Shown: positions 10,233 to 23,204, counted from the first letter of the stretch. The stretch is 64,000 bases of DNA from Hyposmocoma kahamanoa (GCF_003589595.1 NW_020653852.1:3105295-3169294), one strand, 5' to 3'. The notes: generated from the sequence alone by a model not told the origin. Numbers and translations: made by a program.

Positions 10233-11865
10233 CTAATTTGTTTCATGTAAGTAGTACGTATTATTTTTATGAGATGTTATCCGCTCTACGTGTATCACTT
10301 GGATTTTAGTCAATATAGTAATGAATAACCCAAGATTAAACATCTATATATAGATATTATCAATGTTATTTTACCTTAAGGGCAAATCCAGCTAGTATGA
10401 GCCCACACATTAAATGCCTCAGACCACGATCGTACAATTTTAAAAATATACCACATTAATCATAATTGGCACATTTTGAACTTACCTTTAATTTACGACC
10501 GTTTAAAATTGATAATCATATAATTTTTATATCTCAACACGCAAATATAACTTTGCTACTACATATCGATACAAAATGTTGAAGAAAATTTTATTTGAAA
10601 TATATTTAAGGTTGTATTCCGCGTAATTGTTAAATATAAACATGTAAGACATAAATTGGTTTTGTTTATGGACTCGCTCGGCAACCTTAGTCCGTTGAAC
10701 CGCACAGGTGGGCCTTGAGTTACGAGATATTAATATGCTCTACATACATATAGGGTGCGAAAATATTTTTCATTTTTGTTTTATTTAAGAATGGCAATAG
10801 CCTATTACAATGCAAAGAAACATATTTAAGTCTCTAACTATAACCAATTACAGGTTTTCTAGGTTAGACTTATAATTTAGTCGCATAGTATGCATTATAG
10901 TCACATAAACATTGACAGAAACGTGTAGCGCATGTTTATGAAAAGCAACAACCGGATGGTAGGTAAGACAAGAAAAAATTAAATCAATAAAAACTTTAAT
11001 TTCACTGTTAGGGCTATGTCGATTCAAAATTACTTTAGTACGTTAGTATTGATTTCGACAGACGTGACATCTATGTATTTTCAACTTCACTCAATGAGTA
11101 AATGAAACGTTGTATCTCAATTACATTCTGTGTTGGCACATAAGAATATGACACAAGTTGAATATTTTTTTATACAGGCTATAATCATTAAGTGTAGCTA
11201 GGCGATTATTCCGTAAATATAAGAGATATCAAAAATCTTTTAAGCTGATATCAAAAGAACGTTATCTAATGAGTAAAATGACATTATTAACTTTTAGAAA
11301 ATAAAACTAGAAATATCCAAAATGTTAACGTTAAACGCTCCCATACTTTAATATGACATTAGTAGAGAGGCTTTAGTTGACCTATTTTGTGAAGTAAAAA
11401 TTTGTTTATAGATAACGAAACTGCTATAAATAAAGTAATAAAAATCTTTTAATTTAACAAAAAAAAGTGATGTTTATTTTTAAATAAGTGCAAAATTTTG
11501 TATGCAAAACAGTTGATCGAAACAAAAGCCTTTCTACGAAAATTTTGGATTATTGTAGCTTTTACATTACACCCTGTATTAATGGTAACATACGTAAGTC
11601 ACCCGCGACTGAATCTACTCGCCTAAATTTGTTACCACGTCATACCGTACTACGCAAAGCGTGAAAATTTATAACCGCTAGGGAGTTTTGTTGTCTAGCT
11701 AGCACTACAGACAGCTTCAAAAGATAATTATAACAAATATATTAACTAAAGGCAACATAAAACTCCGGGTGTTGATAAATTAACCTACTTACATATAATG
11801 TATTTTTTATTAGCAATATTTACATTTAACAATTTTATTATTACATTGTGGTTGTATTATTACAT
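10233..11865. other. Unassigned AT-rich DNA
   Basis: I see no coding frame, RNA gene or repeat with definable ends in these 1.6 kb. Confidence 0.4.
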
Positions 11866-11867
11866 AT

Positions 11868-11962
11868 ACAATGGTTTGTTTGAAAAAACAAATATACGCG
11901 ATTTAAATTCGGAAAAATAGTTTCATTTCCTATGTGTAACAATCGCGAAAACCTAAGAACTC
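11868..11962 (+). repeat. Dispersed repeat G, copy 1
   Basis: The segment with 'tgtttgaaaaaacaaatata' and 'gcgatttaaattcggaaaaa' matches 38432-38525 closely. The class is unknown. The other copy lies just upstream of ITP exon 4. Confidence 0.6.
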
Positions 11963-13190
11963 GATATTACATTTTTATTATTTTTTTATTCTAGACTCAT
12001 TATTTTTTTAAATTCATAGTCAAGCTTTTGCTTCCTTTTTTTTTCACTTGGGAAAGAAACCTTTATGGATGCCTGCAGTTGGATGTTTACCAAGTGACCT
12101 ATAGGCAGCAGGAAACACTGTTTTGCTTAATGAAATGGTTTATGTATTTACAATTAAGTAGCGATCTTACAAAAAATATACTAAGGATTTTGCCTAAAAA
12201 ATTAGCTAATTTGTTATAGGATAGGATGTACTTTACCAATCAAATAAAATCCTGAAAACAGGTTAAAACAAAAGTCGTATAACGTATTATGTAAGAATGA
12301 AATAAACTTTGTACATAATTTTTACTTGAAGATCTTTAAGTACTATACAGAACCTGCTAAATTTTGGTTTTCAGCTGAAGTCAAGTCGGCAATCAAGTAG
12401 TTATTAAATTAATTTATCCCTAAATTTGCAAATTGCCCAGCGGCTTAATGACACGCCGCGATGCCCGCTGCCCCGTTATTCGCCATCGGGCGCTTGTCGA
12501 CATTGGATCTATGTCATATTTTCTAGGCCTGTTTTTGTTTTATTCCTATAAATTTCACACCTCACCTCCGAAAATCTAGGCTTGCGTTAGATTTTTCAAA
12601 AAGCGAAAACGAAAAGTTTGTCATTTATGGACCACGCGACTTCTTCCTCGCCAAGGCCTGCAAAGTAAGTATGAGAACTGTCCACTTCTCTAAAGTTTTA
12701 AATCTAGTAGACAGACAAAAAAACTCACACAGCCAATTACCCAGTGTTCATAGTTGCGAGAATTAAAAATACGTACCGATAATTATTTTTTATTATTAAT
12801 AATTTTGGCTTGGACACAAATCCTTTGCCATGTCTTCGTTTCATTATGTTTCTGTAAATATGGCCGCCACAAAGAGGATAGGCAATTTGAGGCGGCGTGC
12901 TTGGATTGACTCGGGATTCCTTAGAATGGCCGATACGAGTATTTTAGTTCGAGATTCGTATAATTTCGTGTTTTAGTCTTTGATTAAGGCACAATAGCAC
13001 TATCCTATTCCACTTTAAACTAGATTTCACAAAATAATTGAAAGTCAAAATAAAAACGACACTTTTCCCTCCAAAAGGCCCAGAGCGAATCCTATGTACC
13101 GATAACGATTACTTAAAAAAAAGAAAATGACAGTAACATTTAAAGTAAAGTGGCTTGGTATTTTTGTTTTTTTGTATTTTGCTCGCGAAA
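11963..13190. other. Unassigned DNA
   Basis: A GC-richer patch at 12430-12520 stands out in AT-rich surroundings but shows no frame or element ends. Nothing else is supported. Confidence 0.35.
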
Positions 13191-13337
13191 ATGAGTGATA
13201 ACGAAAACATAGTAATATATACACATTCAAACACAACAGAAGTTCAGCAGGCCACTATTGGTGTGCCTGGAAAAACAATAACATTATCTTTTAGCAATTG
13301 TCCTAACACGACAAATATTACTTTTATTATTAATTAA
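13191..13337 (+). CDS. Small ORF of unknown function
   Basis: A 48-residue frame starts at an ATG in the context gcgaaaATGa, close to an insect translation start. It begins MSDNENIVIYTHSNTTEVQQ and ends TNITFIIN. It has varied, soluble-looking composition with three possible N-glycosylation sequons but no signal peptide, membrane span or known motif. A longer frame from 13155 adds a hydrophobic stretch. It could be an exon, a transposon remnant or chance. I do not recognise it. Confidence 0.2.
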   Translation: MSDNENIVIYTHSNTTEVQQATIGVPGKTITLSFSNCPNTTNITFIIN

Positions 13338-13837
13338 TATTTTCCTCTCTTTAGTCTTTTATTATTTCCTCACATTGTTTGAGAAAAATACTATACATGC
13401 CTCGGCGGGAACGGGGATTGCTTGACTCGTATTAATACAATGTCTCCCTGGCGCTCGTCCTTGTAATTCATACTCCAGCAATCCCTTATTTCCCGGCCTC
13501 TGCAATAATGTACTATATCTTATAAACAATAATAATATAAATAATAAACGCAAGAACATGTCGGAAATGCAAACTATGTAGGAAGAGGAAGTGTAATTAT
13601 AATGACAATTATAAAATTCTTATAATATGACACATTATATTGTCGCAATAAAAAACAATCTAACGTTTGCCGCCACGACTGGCGCTCTTCCGTTCCGTTC
13701 TTCCACTTTTTTTGCGATACCACAGTTCCCTTCTCAATGCGCAGTTTTCAATTCTCCGTCTTGCGTTTCAAGGAATCCAATCCTTTGGTCCTTGCCTATG
13801 TCTCGCTTGACACAATAACAAATGTTTTATTATTATT

Positions 13838-14330
13838 TTTTTATGATATCAAGTGTCGAAATGAATAAGTCGTGCGCCTGATGGTAAACAACACGCTTGT
13901 CAATAATAGTTTCTTTTTCTTTTCTTTTTTGCACTAGGAAAATTCTGCGTCGCATTTCACACACAGACACATACAAATTACATATACACATAGACATACC
14001 CAAATTCACGAGGGTAATAATTGTAGGCCATACAAATCTCTGCGTGGCAGACCAGCATGGTAACCGTCCGGCCACGGAGGCAGTTAAAGTGTAGATCAGA
14101 GCGTCACTTAAATCCAATGATTTTATATAACTACTTAAATGGCAAATATCTGACGGGCATTGCCTCTGCGCCCGTCATCTTGAGACATAAGTTGAAATGT
14201 CCCATGTGTCCGTAATTTTATCAGCACCCTTACCATACTGAATCGAAACGCAGTATTGTTCACATAACTGCTTGGCGGCAGATACTGTTAAGGTGGCAGT
14301 ACTGCCCTGGACTAACTCTTTCACATGGCG
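13838..14330 (-). mobile_element. Family A retroposon split by a SINE B insertion
   Basis: The reverse poly(A) end starts at 13838 ('tttttttatgatatcaagtg') and homology runs to about 13910. It resumes after about 14095 with 'gcgcccgtcatcttgagaca' through 'gcttggcggcagatac' to 'ctctttcacatggcg'. The interrupting piece is a family B SINE. The family A copy is therefore older than that SINE insertion. Confidence 0.75.
13912..14094 (-). mobile_element. tRNA-derived SINE, family B, copy 1
   Basis: Read on the minus strand it starts 'actgcctccgtggccggacg' and continues 'ggttaccatgctggtctgcc', a tRNA-like head. It shares 'gtaggccatacaaat' (plus-strand view) with copies near 22898 and 61642. It is inserted inside a family A retroposon. 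Confidence 0.75.
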
Positions 14331-14862
14331 CATTTGACCTCCATATCACCTGATGGAATGTGATGATGAGGTATGGAGTATGCACAGCTATGTATATAAT
14401 GCCTATGCACTCTCGCCCCTAAAAGGCCGTAATTATACGGCTACTACAGGTATTATAAAAACCAATGCTCTAAAAATGATTAACACCTACCTAGACGATG
14501 TTTAAAATCGACTCAAGTTGCATTTGCAATTAGCATTATATTTATCGAAAAGATTGGAATTTAATTATCGAAGCACTGTGAACGTCTATTTTTATCGTCT
14601 ATATTTTTACTGTGAATCGTTAACACTCGAGTTAGTGTACGGGAATAACGTAAAACAACTTAATATTTAAAGTAAATTTACGTATTGAATTCGTGCAATG
14701 GATTTTACACACCGGCACATTATAGTGAAGCAAGTAGCAGTTGACCTCCTTGTGAACGAGTTCATCCAGTGCAAACATTGAAAATATCTATGTTAGGAGC
14801 CACAGTGTTTACACAGAAATCTCTTGAATATGTAGTAGAAGATTCAGGCTGAGAGATTTAAA
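14331..14862. other. Unassigned AT-rich DNA
   Basis: No supported feature was seen. Confidence 0.4.
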
Positions 14863-14864
14863 AG

Positions 14865-15070
14865 CAGTAGATCTCCTTGGGAAGTACTGCCACCTTGCCT
14901 ATTTCTGCCGCCAAGCAATAATGTCAGCATTACTGCGTTCCGTTTTGAAAGTGTAAGAAGGGTGCTGGTGAAATTACAGACACTTGGGCCTTGTCAACTT
15001 ATGCCTCAGGGTGCCGGGCTCAGTGGTAGTGCATCTTAGATTTTGCGATTTAAAGTTCCTGAGTCACTAG
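14865..15070 (+). mobile_element. Family A retroposon, 3'-truncated
   Basis: It runs from 'gcagtagatctccttgggaa' through 'tctgccgccaagcaataat' to 'gatttaaagttcctgagtca'. The poly(A) end is missing. Confidence 0.75.
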
Positions 15071-15800
15071 GTAATATAAAAACAAAACAAAGTGTAAACA
15101 AACAACAAAAAAAACAAGTACATTATTACGAACATAACAATTAATTAGTAAGTAAAGTTAAGAGGGCAATACTGCCCTGGATTTTACAAGGAGCTCTAGT
15201 GCTACTAAAAAAATTGTGTTTGTGTCTGTTTCATCATTTGATTATTTAACATGCTTGTGTGTGCGTGTGAGAGGTAATAAACATTTCATCTATATATTTT
15301 AATACATATATATTTAAATTAGGGGATGAAAATAGCTACGCGCTAGAGACACCATGTGTCTTTACGTTTTTATGTAAATTTAATTGGTACATGGAAACCC
15401 AGCTGCACCATAAAGACACTTTGTGGCTCTAGGTTGACAGTACCAAAATCATTACGGACAACCCAATGTGTATAAGACGCAAGACGTGTTAGTCAAAACT
15501 TCGAAAACGGAATCAACTTTTACTTTTGAACAACAAAGCTCTACAATAAAGCAAAACCTATTAATTTATTGACACATATCTATTTTAAAAAGGTTACATA
15601 ACAGACCTGTTTCGAAGTCAGTGACTCCACGTACGCAAATGCTCATTGTTAAATAAGCAGTCGGTTAATTTAATAAGTGTATTTTTAGATACGTCCTTAG
15701 TATACACATTGATAAAAAATTGCTTAAAATTCTTTTAGTCGACTGTTTGAAGGAGAAAAAACTAGCTAGCTACCTATATACCCAGTTCCAAAGGTTGTGT
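15071..15800. other. Unassigned AT-rich DNA
   Basis: No frame or repeat with definable ends was seen. Confidence 0.4.
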
Positions 15801-16190
15801 ATCTTTGGTTGTAGATTGCGTTATGTTCCTTGATATTTACGTACTATCAACAAAGTTGACGCTTTACCACCTTAATGGCTCTGGAAAAGCTAAAGATTTC
15901 TGGCTTTCCATATTCATCATCATGATTTCGGCCTGTTTTGCACCCACTGCCTCCTCTCTATTACGCCTTTCTTGCCGGTCCCTTGCGTGTCGTGTCCAGT
16001 GGTTCCCAACTATGGCCTTGATGTCAACAATCCATCGGGTGGTCTGCCTCTTGGTCTTTTTGCGTCTCTCAGCCACCATACAGTAACGACTTTCGTCGAT
16101 CTTCCATAGTCTCTTCTAGTCAAGTGCCCATCCACTATTACCTTTATGCGACGTCGAATGTCTACATTGGGTACATGGTCCAGCAGAGAA
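15800..16190 (-). pseudogene. LINE ORF2 C-terminal remnant
   Basis: The minus-strand frame 16079 to 15864 includes KRQTTRWIVDIKAIVGNHWT followed by RHARDRQERRNREEAVGAKQ. This is the standard C-terminal tail of RTE-like insect LINEs ('RP.TRW.DDI....G..W.R.A.DR..W...EEA'). The upstream part at 16080-16190 continues the homology in broken frames. Confidence 0.75.
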
Positions 16191-16199
16191 ATATTGTTT

Positions 16200-16690
16200 T
16201 GTTACGTTTTTTCTTAAAAAAATTACTTTAAATCGCTCATCTGTTATATTTTCCAAATGCACGTTAGGCGTTTTACCTTTCCAGCGTCGAAATGATTTAC
16301 AAGATGTTAAACAATACTACTATACCGTACTTAATAAGTATATATAGACTTACAAAGTCTATGCCTAAGAACCTAGACAGGCACACAGGCAGACAGGTAG
16401 GCGCTCTAAATTATCTAGATCTAGTTAGATCTATGTTAGAGAGGTTTATGTAAACGACAGGCTTCTAGAGCGTTCCGCGGCTTTCCTGCCTTTGCGCCAT
16501 TTATAGGCGACAATTTTCCAACAGCCGGCAGTAACAGGGCCGTATGTAGGTGACCTCGCGATGTTGATAGAATTAGCGCCCCTTTAGTATGTGCTTTGTG
16601 AAACGACACTTATGAAGCGTTAAGTGTTTACCGGTTTTTCTGCTGTCTTTATCGTAAACAGCGTGATCGACATTTTTAGCGACATTAAGT
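16200..16690. other. Unassigned DNA, partly GC-richer
   Basis: A GC-richer part at about 16460-16600 has no open frame of note and no repeat partner in the window. Confidence 0.35.
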
Positions 16691-16694
16691 TATT

Positions 16695-16800
16695 AAATTG
16701 CCAAGTTTTCTTGAAATCGGTTACCGGAAATTGCGCGAAACCGGATGCATGTCCCTAGTTTGCCACACTTAGAGATGGAATATTTTTTTCAAATTTTAAC
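16695..16800 (+). repeat. Repeat family E fragment
   Basis: It carries 'gaaatcggttaccggaaatt' and 'ccctagtttgccacacttag', shared with 59345 and 62585. Confidence 0.7.
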
Positions 16801-17165
16801 ATTAACTTTCTAACAAAAAAATCGCCAAAATCTGTTTTCAAATCGCGTAACAAACTTGCGAAAAAGAAATCGAATTCAAGCTGTCGAATTAAGTCATAAT
16901 CGAGATTCATAGCCCCATAAAAAAGGTATTTTTTAATTGCTTATTTAGTTTCCATTTTAATTGGCATTTCAAAGTATCTTCGGAGTTTATCCAACAATTC
17001 TGTTTTAACATTATTGAACTAACAATCTATATTCTACTTAATACCCTGTATCTGTATCTATTTATTAATTTCTACGTACAAATCCGTTATAAAAAATCGC
17101 TATTTTGCGTAGCAATAAAGCCGCTAGTTGTACGTATTCTGTTACACTTACATTACAGCACTGTG

Positions 17166-17584
17166 TAGAGGTGAACGCTTAAAAAACTTTGCTTTTTAAA
17201 ATAAGCACCTAAGCACGCCTTTTATTTTAAACGTAAGCGTTGGTCAGTTCGATACTCATTTTTTACACCGTACCTAAGTTTCAAGTTCCGCCATTTATGT
17301 TTCCTAAACAAATTAAGTCGTCAATGTGAATATTAATTTTATAAATAAAAATAAAACTCGTGTTTTACAAATAAACTTGCTTAACTTAAAACCTTTAGTG
17401 GTCTACTCTTGCGTTTTGCTATCAACACAACATTGCAAGCTTTCTAAAAAACATAAAAGTCTATGCACTTAAACGTTTTTCTAAACGATTTTTTAAGCTT
17501 CAAATTAAAAAGCGCTTAAGTTTCTTTACGTTTTTTTTAAAAAGCTACAATGCTTAAGAAAATAAGCAGTTTTTCCCATCTCTA
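17166..17584 (+). mobile_element. hAT-type non-autonomous element, copy 1
   Basis: The left terminus is tagaggtgaacg and the right terminus is cccatctcta, whose complement is tagagatggg. TAGAG fits the hAT terminal consensus. The flanks gcactgtg and cttctgtg keep 5 of 8 positions, possibly a decayed target duplication. The interior 'ctttttaaaataagcac' and 'aaacaaattaa' matches the partial copy at 22190-22609. It is non-coding. Confidence 0.65.
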
Positions 17585-19138
17585 CTTCTGTGTTTTGACT
17601 GTGATTTTAATGTGCATTATATACAATATTTCATTCATTCACCATTCATTCGTTCATTCGTTTTTTTTTTTTCATTTATTCAGTTATAAAATATAAACGT
17701 TCGTGTATTGAAGTATTTTTTTAATTTGTTACTTTCTTATTTTATCTTTTACGCACTGACATCACAGACTGAGTCCTAATACGTTAACGTTCAGTCGGCA
17801 GTACGGTTTTTTACTTGCAACTAGCTTTGCAGTCACAAATAGATAGACTCAAACTCGATTAGCAGGAATAGAGAAATATGCTGTTATATCCTGTAGGAAA
17901 GTTAATAACACATTATATTAAAAAGAGATAATCTTCTTCAGACTTTTATATGTATCATCGTAATAACATATAAAAGTGTGACTACGTGTGAGATAAAGAT
18001 GTATGGAGAGGCGATATGGCTCCAGATTCCACACAAATTTGATTCAAGGTGTTTTCCATAGTACTTAAATTTATTTCAAAAAAGCAATCCCTAGAGTTTC
18101 TTACTCGTTCTTCTCAAGGAAATCAGCATAGTGAGCAAGCAGTAGCTTTCGTGACGTTTTCAAGTGTAAATTTATTTACCTATAGAATAAATGAATGAAT
18201 GAAATATTCTTTATTGCACATTAAAATTGCAATGCCAATACTGAACAGTAATGTAAGTATCCCAGAGTAAACTAATGTACAATAGGTGGCGATTTAAGTA
18301 GCTATTTCTTCGAGGCAACATTAGGATAGAAATTCAAGAGTTGGAAAGGGGGGTGCAACCGAAGAATACCTTGTAATAATAATAAATTAATTAACCAAGG
18401 AAGATGATTAATAAAAATGGAAGTAAATTAATTTGCTACTCCGCGAACCCGGTGAAGGCTAAATCATGCAAAATAGCTGCGCTTGATTGAATATTTTTTC
18501 ACGCAGTTAATTTTACCACCCTCCGTTTGCATAAAATTAATAAAATAAATAACACACGCGCAACTACAGCCACAAACACCACCACCAAATATACCCAACA
18601 CGTGTTTCTCCTCTTCACGAGGCATCCTCAGGGGCTGTTGATTGTTCGACACTCGGCCGAGAGATTCTATTACGCAAATCAATTAATTACTAAAAGAAGA
18701 TGATTATTTCATTTTGTGAAGGTTGCTTCGGAATTGAGAACGTTAATGTTTGGAAGTAATACCTCCTGCTAACGTTGAAGGAAAACAGAATGTAATAAAC
18801 AGAATAATTTATTTACAAAAAAGATTTGTGTACAGAGATGAAAACAAGGTATTACAAAATTGCAAATAAACCTAATTAAGTAATAGTTGTAAAAATTGAT
18901 TGTTGAAAACAAGATATCCATAATATGAACCTTAGGGCTAAGTCCAAACTCATGGTACAACGATTTCGTTTAACCAAGGTAAACAACTCTTTTATGGGGA
19001 ACTGCTTTCATGAGCATATATGAAGTTTATCATTTCCTAAGTTTATAAACTACATTAAAAATATCTACATTGAAAATCAGTGTCCGGTCACATTAATTTT
19101 TAGGTAATATAAACAAGATTGTTGGGTAGAATACAAAA
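17585..19138. other. Unassigned AT-rich DNA
   Basis: A short AT/T-rich low-complexity stretch lies near 17640-17690. No gene or element with definable ends was seen. Confidence 0.4.
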
Positions 19139-19139
19139 G

Positions 19140-19265
19140 AAACCCCCTAATAAGTCCTCAACCAGCAAAGAGCCAGCCTGGTAGACTATGGCATAAACAC
19201 TCGCCTGAGAGGAGACACGTGTCCAGTAGTGGGACATATAAACGGGTTGATGTTGATTGAAATTT
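19140..19265 (+). repeat. LINE 3' tail fragment
   Basis: The phrase 'cctgagaggagacacgtgtc' followed by 'cagtagtgggacatataaa' and 'ggttgatgttgattga' is the typical 3' end of lepidopteran CR1/RTE-like LINEs. Confidence 0.6.
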
Positions 19266-19294
19266 CGTCTGCTCTTATGATACGGTAGAAAAAA

Positions 19295-19750
19295 TCAATG
19301 AAAGTCTCGATTACTATCAGAACCGATGTCGTCAAAACATACATTCTTAATTTGAAACTATAAAATCTTGATATTGATTGGTCGTAGTATCAAATTTAAA
19401 AAGAAATAACAAATTCTGGATTGTTAATATAATTTAAACTTTACTCTGTTGGCATATTGTTCAAAGTTCCATACCATCAATACCTATTTTTGCAAGTTGC
19501 GGCGTTTTGATATTGTATTGAAATTTCAATCAATGTGCTGCCATCTAGCGGTTCATTGCTGAACGACGACGAATTGGAGCTATTAATATAGTTCTCCAAA
19601 GAAGCGAACATATTGCAGGGGTATAAGCTTTGCTTTCTTTTCATGTAACAAAAAAAATATTTCGATAAACAGAATTTTTTAATCAGAAACAATTTATCAA
19701 AATAAGGCTTTCCGATTATATGAAATACCACCACGGGTAACATTTTTGGA
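19295..19750. repeat. Dispersed repeat H, copy 1
   Basis: Over about 450 bp this parallels 45225-45850 in the same orientation. Shared phrases are 'ctcgattactatcagaacc', 'aacaaattctggatt', 'tgcaagt', 'gaagcga' and 'tatgaaataccaccacggg'. The second copy carries a family A insertion. The class is unknown and no frame is conserved. Confidence 0.7.
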
Positions 19751-20129
19751 GCGGCTATAATTTTAGCACACCAAAACATAACACTAAGACATTTTCCTAG
19801 GATTTTACAGAATTTAGACGAAAGACCATACCATACAAAGGAAAAATAGCGGACTGAACTCAAATAGGTCTGTCGAGACCTATAGTTGGCACGCGTTGGA
19901 CGCTATCTAACCACTTCTACTGTATTTATTGTTCTATGTCTTATGACTTAAAATGCACTCTGGACGTATTTTAAACATATAACAATGACAGATCAAATTA
20001 CATAGTCAAATAAGTTACATAATCAAATAGCTGGCGTGTTAGTCACCCGCCTAAATTACGTCTCTTGCGCATGTTCTGCGCTTGTCTATGCCAAACACGT
20101 CGCGGACAACGTACCTTATTGATGAAATC

Positions 20130-20740
20130 ATTGCATGTTAATTTGTCACATAGGGGTGAAAACCTGCATAGTTCGGTACTACAAGGAAGAAAGGCGTAAA
20201 ACCAAGCCACGTTTGCAAACTGACTGAAAAATATATCTTTATTGTAACTTTTTCATTGAAAAAAACAGGCCTCAAAAGTTTACTTATCAGCTTTTTTCGA
20301 TTTCCATGGGCTCCCATCTTCAGACTCTGACTTCTTGGTGACAATGGGACTGTTACGGACTCCTTTGTATATTTTAATACTTTTTTTTCTGTTTGTCATG
20401 GCATGACGGTGATTTGTTGATTACATGTATTGTGTCAAGAGAAAAGACGAGTTTTATTTGCGGAAAATATTTTTTTATTTGTGATAGCCGAAACGAACCC
20501 GGAACAGCATCGTTGGCATCAGGGACAATCTCGCCTTTCCAACAAAAAATAATTTTCAAGATCGGTCCACAATTGATGGAGAAATCGGCATGTACACTGA
20601 CATGCCTATAAAATTTGAGGATTTATCTCAATTTCCATGAATGTCATCAAATTCTGACTTGGTGACAATGACCCTTTCAAACAATAAACGAATTTTCAAA
20701 ATCATAAAACATAATACAGTACGTATAACCTCCTCTTTCT
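20130..20740. repeat. Dispersed low-copy repeat related to family E
   Basis: The phrases 'tttccaacaaaaaataattt', 'aagatcggtccacaattgat' and 'ggagaaatcggcatgta' resemble the family E body. Frames of 60-70 residues here are poor in any motif and run against each other. The ends are not definable. Confidence 0.4.
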
Positions 20741-20957
20741 TTTTTGAAAACAGTTAAAACGGTTTTGATTCATATCTTTTATATTTTTATGACTAGGCTT
20801 ACATAAAAAAATTAACGTATTAGTTACCTTTTTTTATGTGGGGACTCTCCCCCAAGACTGGAGGCCTATCCCGCTAAAACACCCCCGGGGTTTCCCTTTC
20901 CTTTCCAAATGAACATTCACCACGACGCACTTTATGTTGTAGTCAATCAAATTGCAC

Positions 20958-21200
20958 TTTATGATATCAAGCGATGGACCGAACATCTAGTAAACGACGC
21001 GCCTGTCCATAGCAGTTGCAGTGCCACGCAGAACTTGAAATCGCAAAGATCTGAAGGGCACTGCCACTGCGACCGTCACCCTGCAACATAAGTTGACAAG
21101 TCTTATGTGCAATTGCACCGGCACCCTTACCCTCCAAACCCGGAACTCTTTCAAAAGGTGCTCTACTGCTAATTCACAAGGAGCTCTATTTCTACGACTA
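20958..21200 (-). mobile_element. Family A retroposon, truncated
   Basis: It runs from 'tttatgatatcaagcgatgg' through 'cactgccactgcgaccgtca' to 'aattcacaaggagctctatt'. The ctgccgccaagcag core is deleted. Confidence 0.75.
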
Positions 21201-21895
21201 CCACCACACGTAGGTCATATTCATCTAAGAAGCATGTTACTTTTTATATCAACACAAACATTGAATTAGCTTTAACGCCCTTTCTTACCCGACGTATTGA
21301 TTTGTGTCTATTCACTACACAGCTTTAGTTTTTTTCATACGACTAGTCTTGCCAAAACCCCTAGAGTAATCGATCCTCAATATTAGAAACATTGTACCCA
21401 ACATCATGTATATAATAATATAAATCATATCACTGGTTATAGGTCTCACTATTTTGTCGATATTTCGATTATTTACTTTTCTGAATTGATCTGAGTGTTC
21501 TAGGTAGCGCAACGCGGGGAATTCTTTAATTTGTGACCAAGTAACTTGGTGTGGTTGTATGTAACTTTGGTATTATTATTGTACCAAATACAAAATACAT
21601 TTCTATAAGTAGATATGTAACGTAATGTACAATACCAGGGAAATACAACATTGCAATATAATATCAGATTTTAAACTTACTAACTTCTCAAAATATGTTA
21701 TTTTGTGGCGCCAAATAACAATTACAAACAAATAGCAACTTAAAAGCCGAAAAATAAAAAGACACCTGTATACATATCGGTGAACGGTAAACGTATTGAA
21801 GACATTGGATATATTGGGCTGGTGTGGTGTATATGACTCAGTGTTGATAAGAGGCGGGCGTTTAAACGAAAAGCACTTTAAAAAATTTTTCTTTT
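21201..21895. other. Unassigned AT-rich DNA
   Basis: Two overlapping opposite frames near 21603-22029 share no motif with known proteins. I treat them as chance. Confidence 0.35.
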
Positions 21896-21899
21896 CTTG

Positions 21900-22185
21900 T
21901 GACGCTATGCCAACTAAGCCACGGAACGAACCAGTGGACCTCAACAATTTTTCTATGTGTTTGTTGTTAGATCTTTGTATATTTTTCAACTACTTTTTAG
22001 CCCTAACGCCATCTATGAGAAATCTATGAAAGTATTTCGTCACCCAGTAAGATACCTTTACAGCTACCAGCCCTAGGTAGAGATGTCGTTATTAACAGTA
22101 ATTAAATTTTTTTTGAACTGATATTCAATTATTTTTTGTGAAATTACTCCACTACCTTGTTATAATTATTAATACATAAGTTTAT
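21900..22185 (-). mobile_element. SINE-like family D, copy 2
   Basis: It shares 'ctaagccacggaacgaacca', 'acgccatctatgagaaatct' and 'tgaactgatattcaattatt' with the copies at 7451 and 62110. It is fused on its right side to the hAT-type element at 22190. Confidence 0.65.
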
Positions 22186-22189
22186 TAAG

Positions 22190-22609
22190 AAGTTTGCTTT
22201 TTAAAATAAGCACAAAAGCACACTTTTCAATTTAAGCGTAAGCGTTCGTCAAACTTGATTGAAACTCCACGTTCAAATTTGATTTTGTACAACGTGCTCA
22301 TGTTTCGAGTCCCGCCGTCTATATTTCCTAAACAAATTAATTCGTCAATGTGAATAATAATTTTATAAATAAAAATAACACTCGTATTTTATAAATAAAC
22401 TAACTTATCTTAAACCCTTTAATGGTCTACTCTCGCTATCAACACAACATTGCAATTAATACGTTTTTCTAAACGATTTTATAATCTTCAACTTTAGCTT
22501 TAGTTTAACTTTAGCCACTTAAGTGAAAAACGTTTTTATAAGCACTCTTTTTTTTAAAAAAAGCACAACATTTTAATATTTAAAAAATAACCCGTTTTTT
22601 CCATCTCTA
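22190..22609 (+). mobile_element. hAT-type non-autonomous element, 5'-truncated copy 2
   Basis: The interior matches 17166-17584 ('ctttttaaaataagcac', 'caaattaattcgtcaatgtg', 'ataaataaaaataacactcg'). The right terminus ccatctcta is intact. The left terminus is lost at the junction with family D. Confidence 0.65.
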
Positions 22610-22897
22610 GTGTTGACACATTTTTGTCATCAATCATTGTTAAGATGTCATTGAGTCGGGTTCAAAAACCGCAATCTCGGCCAGGAGCGTAAAGACGTCG
22701 CGTCTTTCCCTCGCGGTCACTAATTACTGGACGCGCGTTTTATTTGAGAGGATGCCAAATTGCGTCCAACAGTTTAAAACCGTTTCGTATAAAGATACCT
22801 ACGTCGACACAGAAACGCAGAGCCGGCAGGCTTTAAATTTTGGGGAAAAATTATCGATTAGGAAGAAAAGAAAACTCGAATTGAACTTATAACAAAT

Positions 22898-23175
22898 TTA
22901 ACAGCCTCTGTGACCAAACGGTTATCATGCCGCTACTACGCAGAGGTAACGGGTTCTATTCCCGGGCCGGGAAAAATATTTGTACGGGCTACATTTAATT
23001 CTCTCATGAGTTTGGATGTAATTTGTGGATGTCTATGTGTGTGTACATGTCACCCGCGATACAAGCGGTGTATAATTTGCCATACAAAACAGTGAAGTCG
23101 TTTACGCGGTTGCTAGCGAGAACAGCCAAAGTAAACTCGTGGTAGACGCACTGGCACATGTTCGTGGCCCGTTGG
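22898..23175 (+). mobile_element. tRNA-derived SINE, family B, copy 2
   Basis: The head is 'gcctctgtgaccaaacggtt', with the B box in 'acgggttctattcccgggcc' and then 'gggctacatttaattctct'. It continues to 'tagacgcactggcac'. This is the longest family B copy in the window. The A and B boxes look reasonable, but the tRNA part lacks a full cloverleaf. Confidence 0.75.
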
Positions 23176-23204
23176 TATTATTATTCAACCTTTTTAGTCT
23201 ACTC

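Noticed and set aside
19477..19863. 128-residue minus ORF
   Set aside because: It lies in dispersed repeat H, and the frame is not conserved in the second copy at 45225-45850.
21603..21989. 128-residue minus ORF
   Set aside because: It extends into the family D SINE-like repeat and has no motif.
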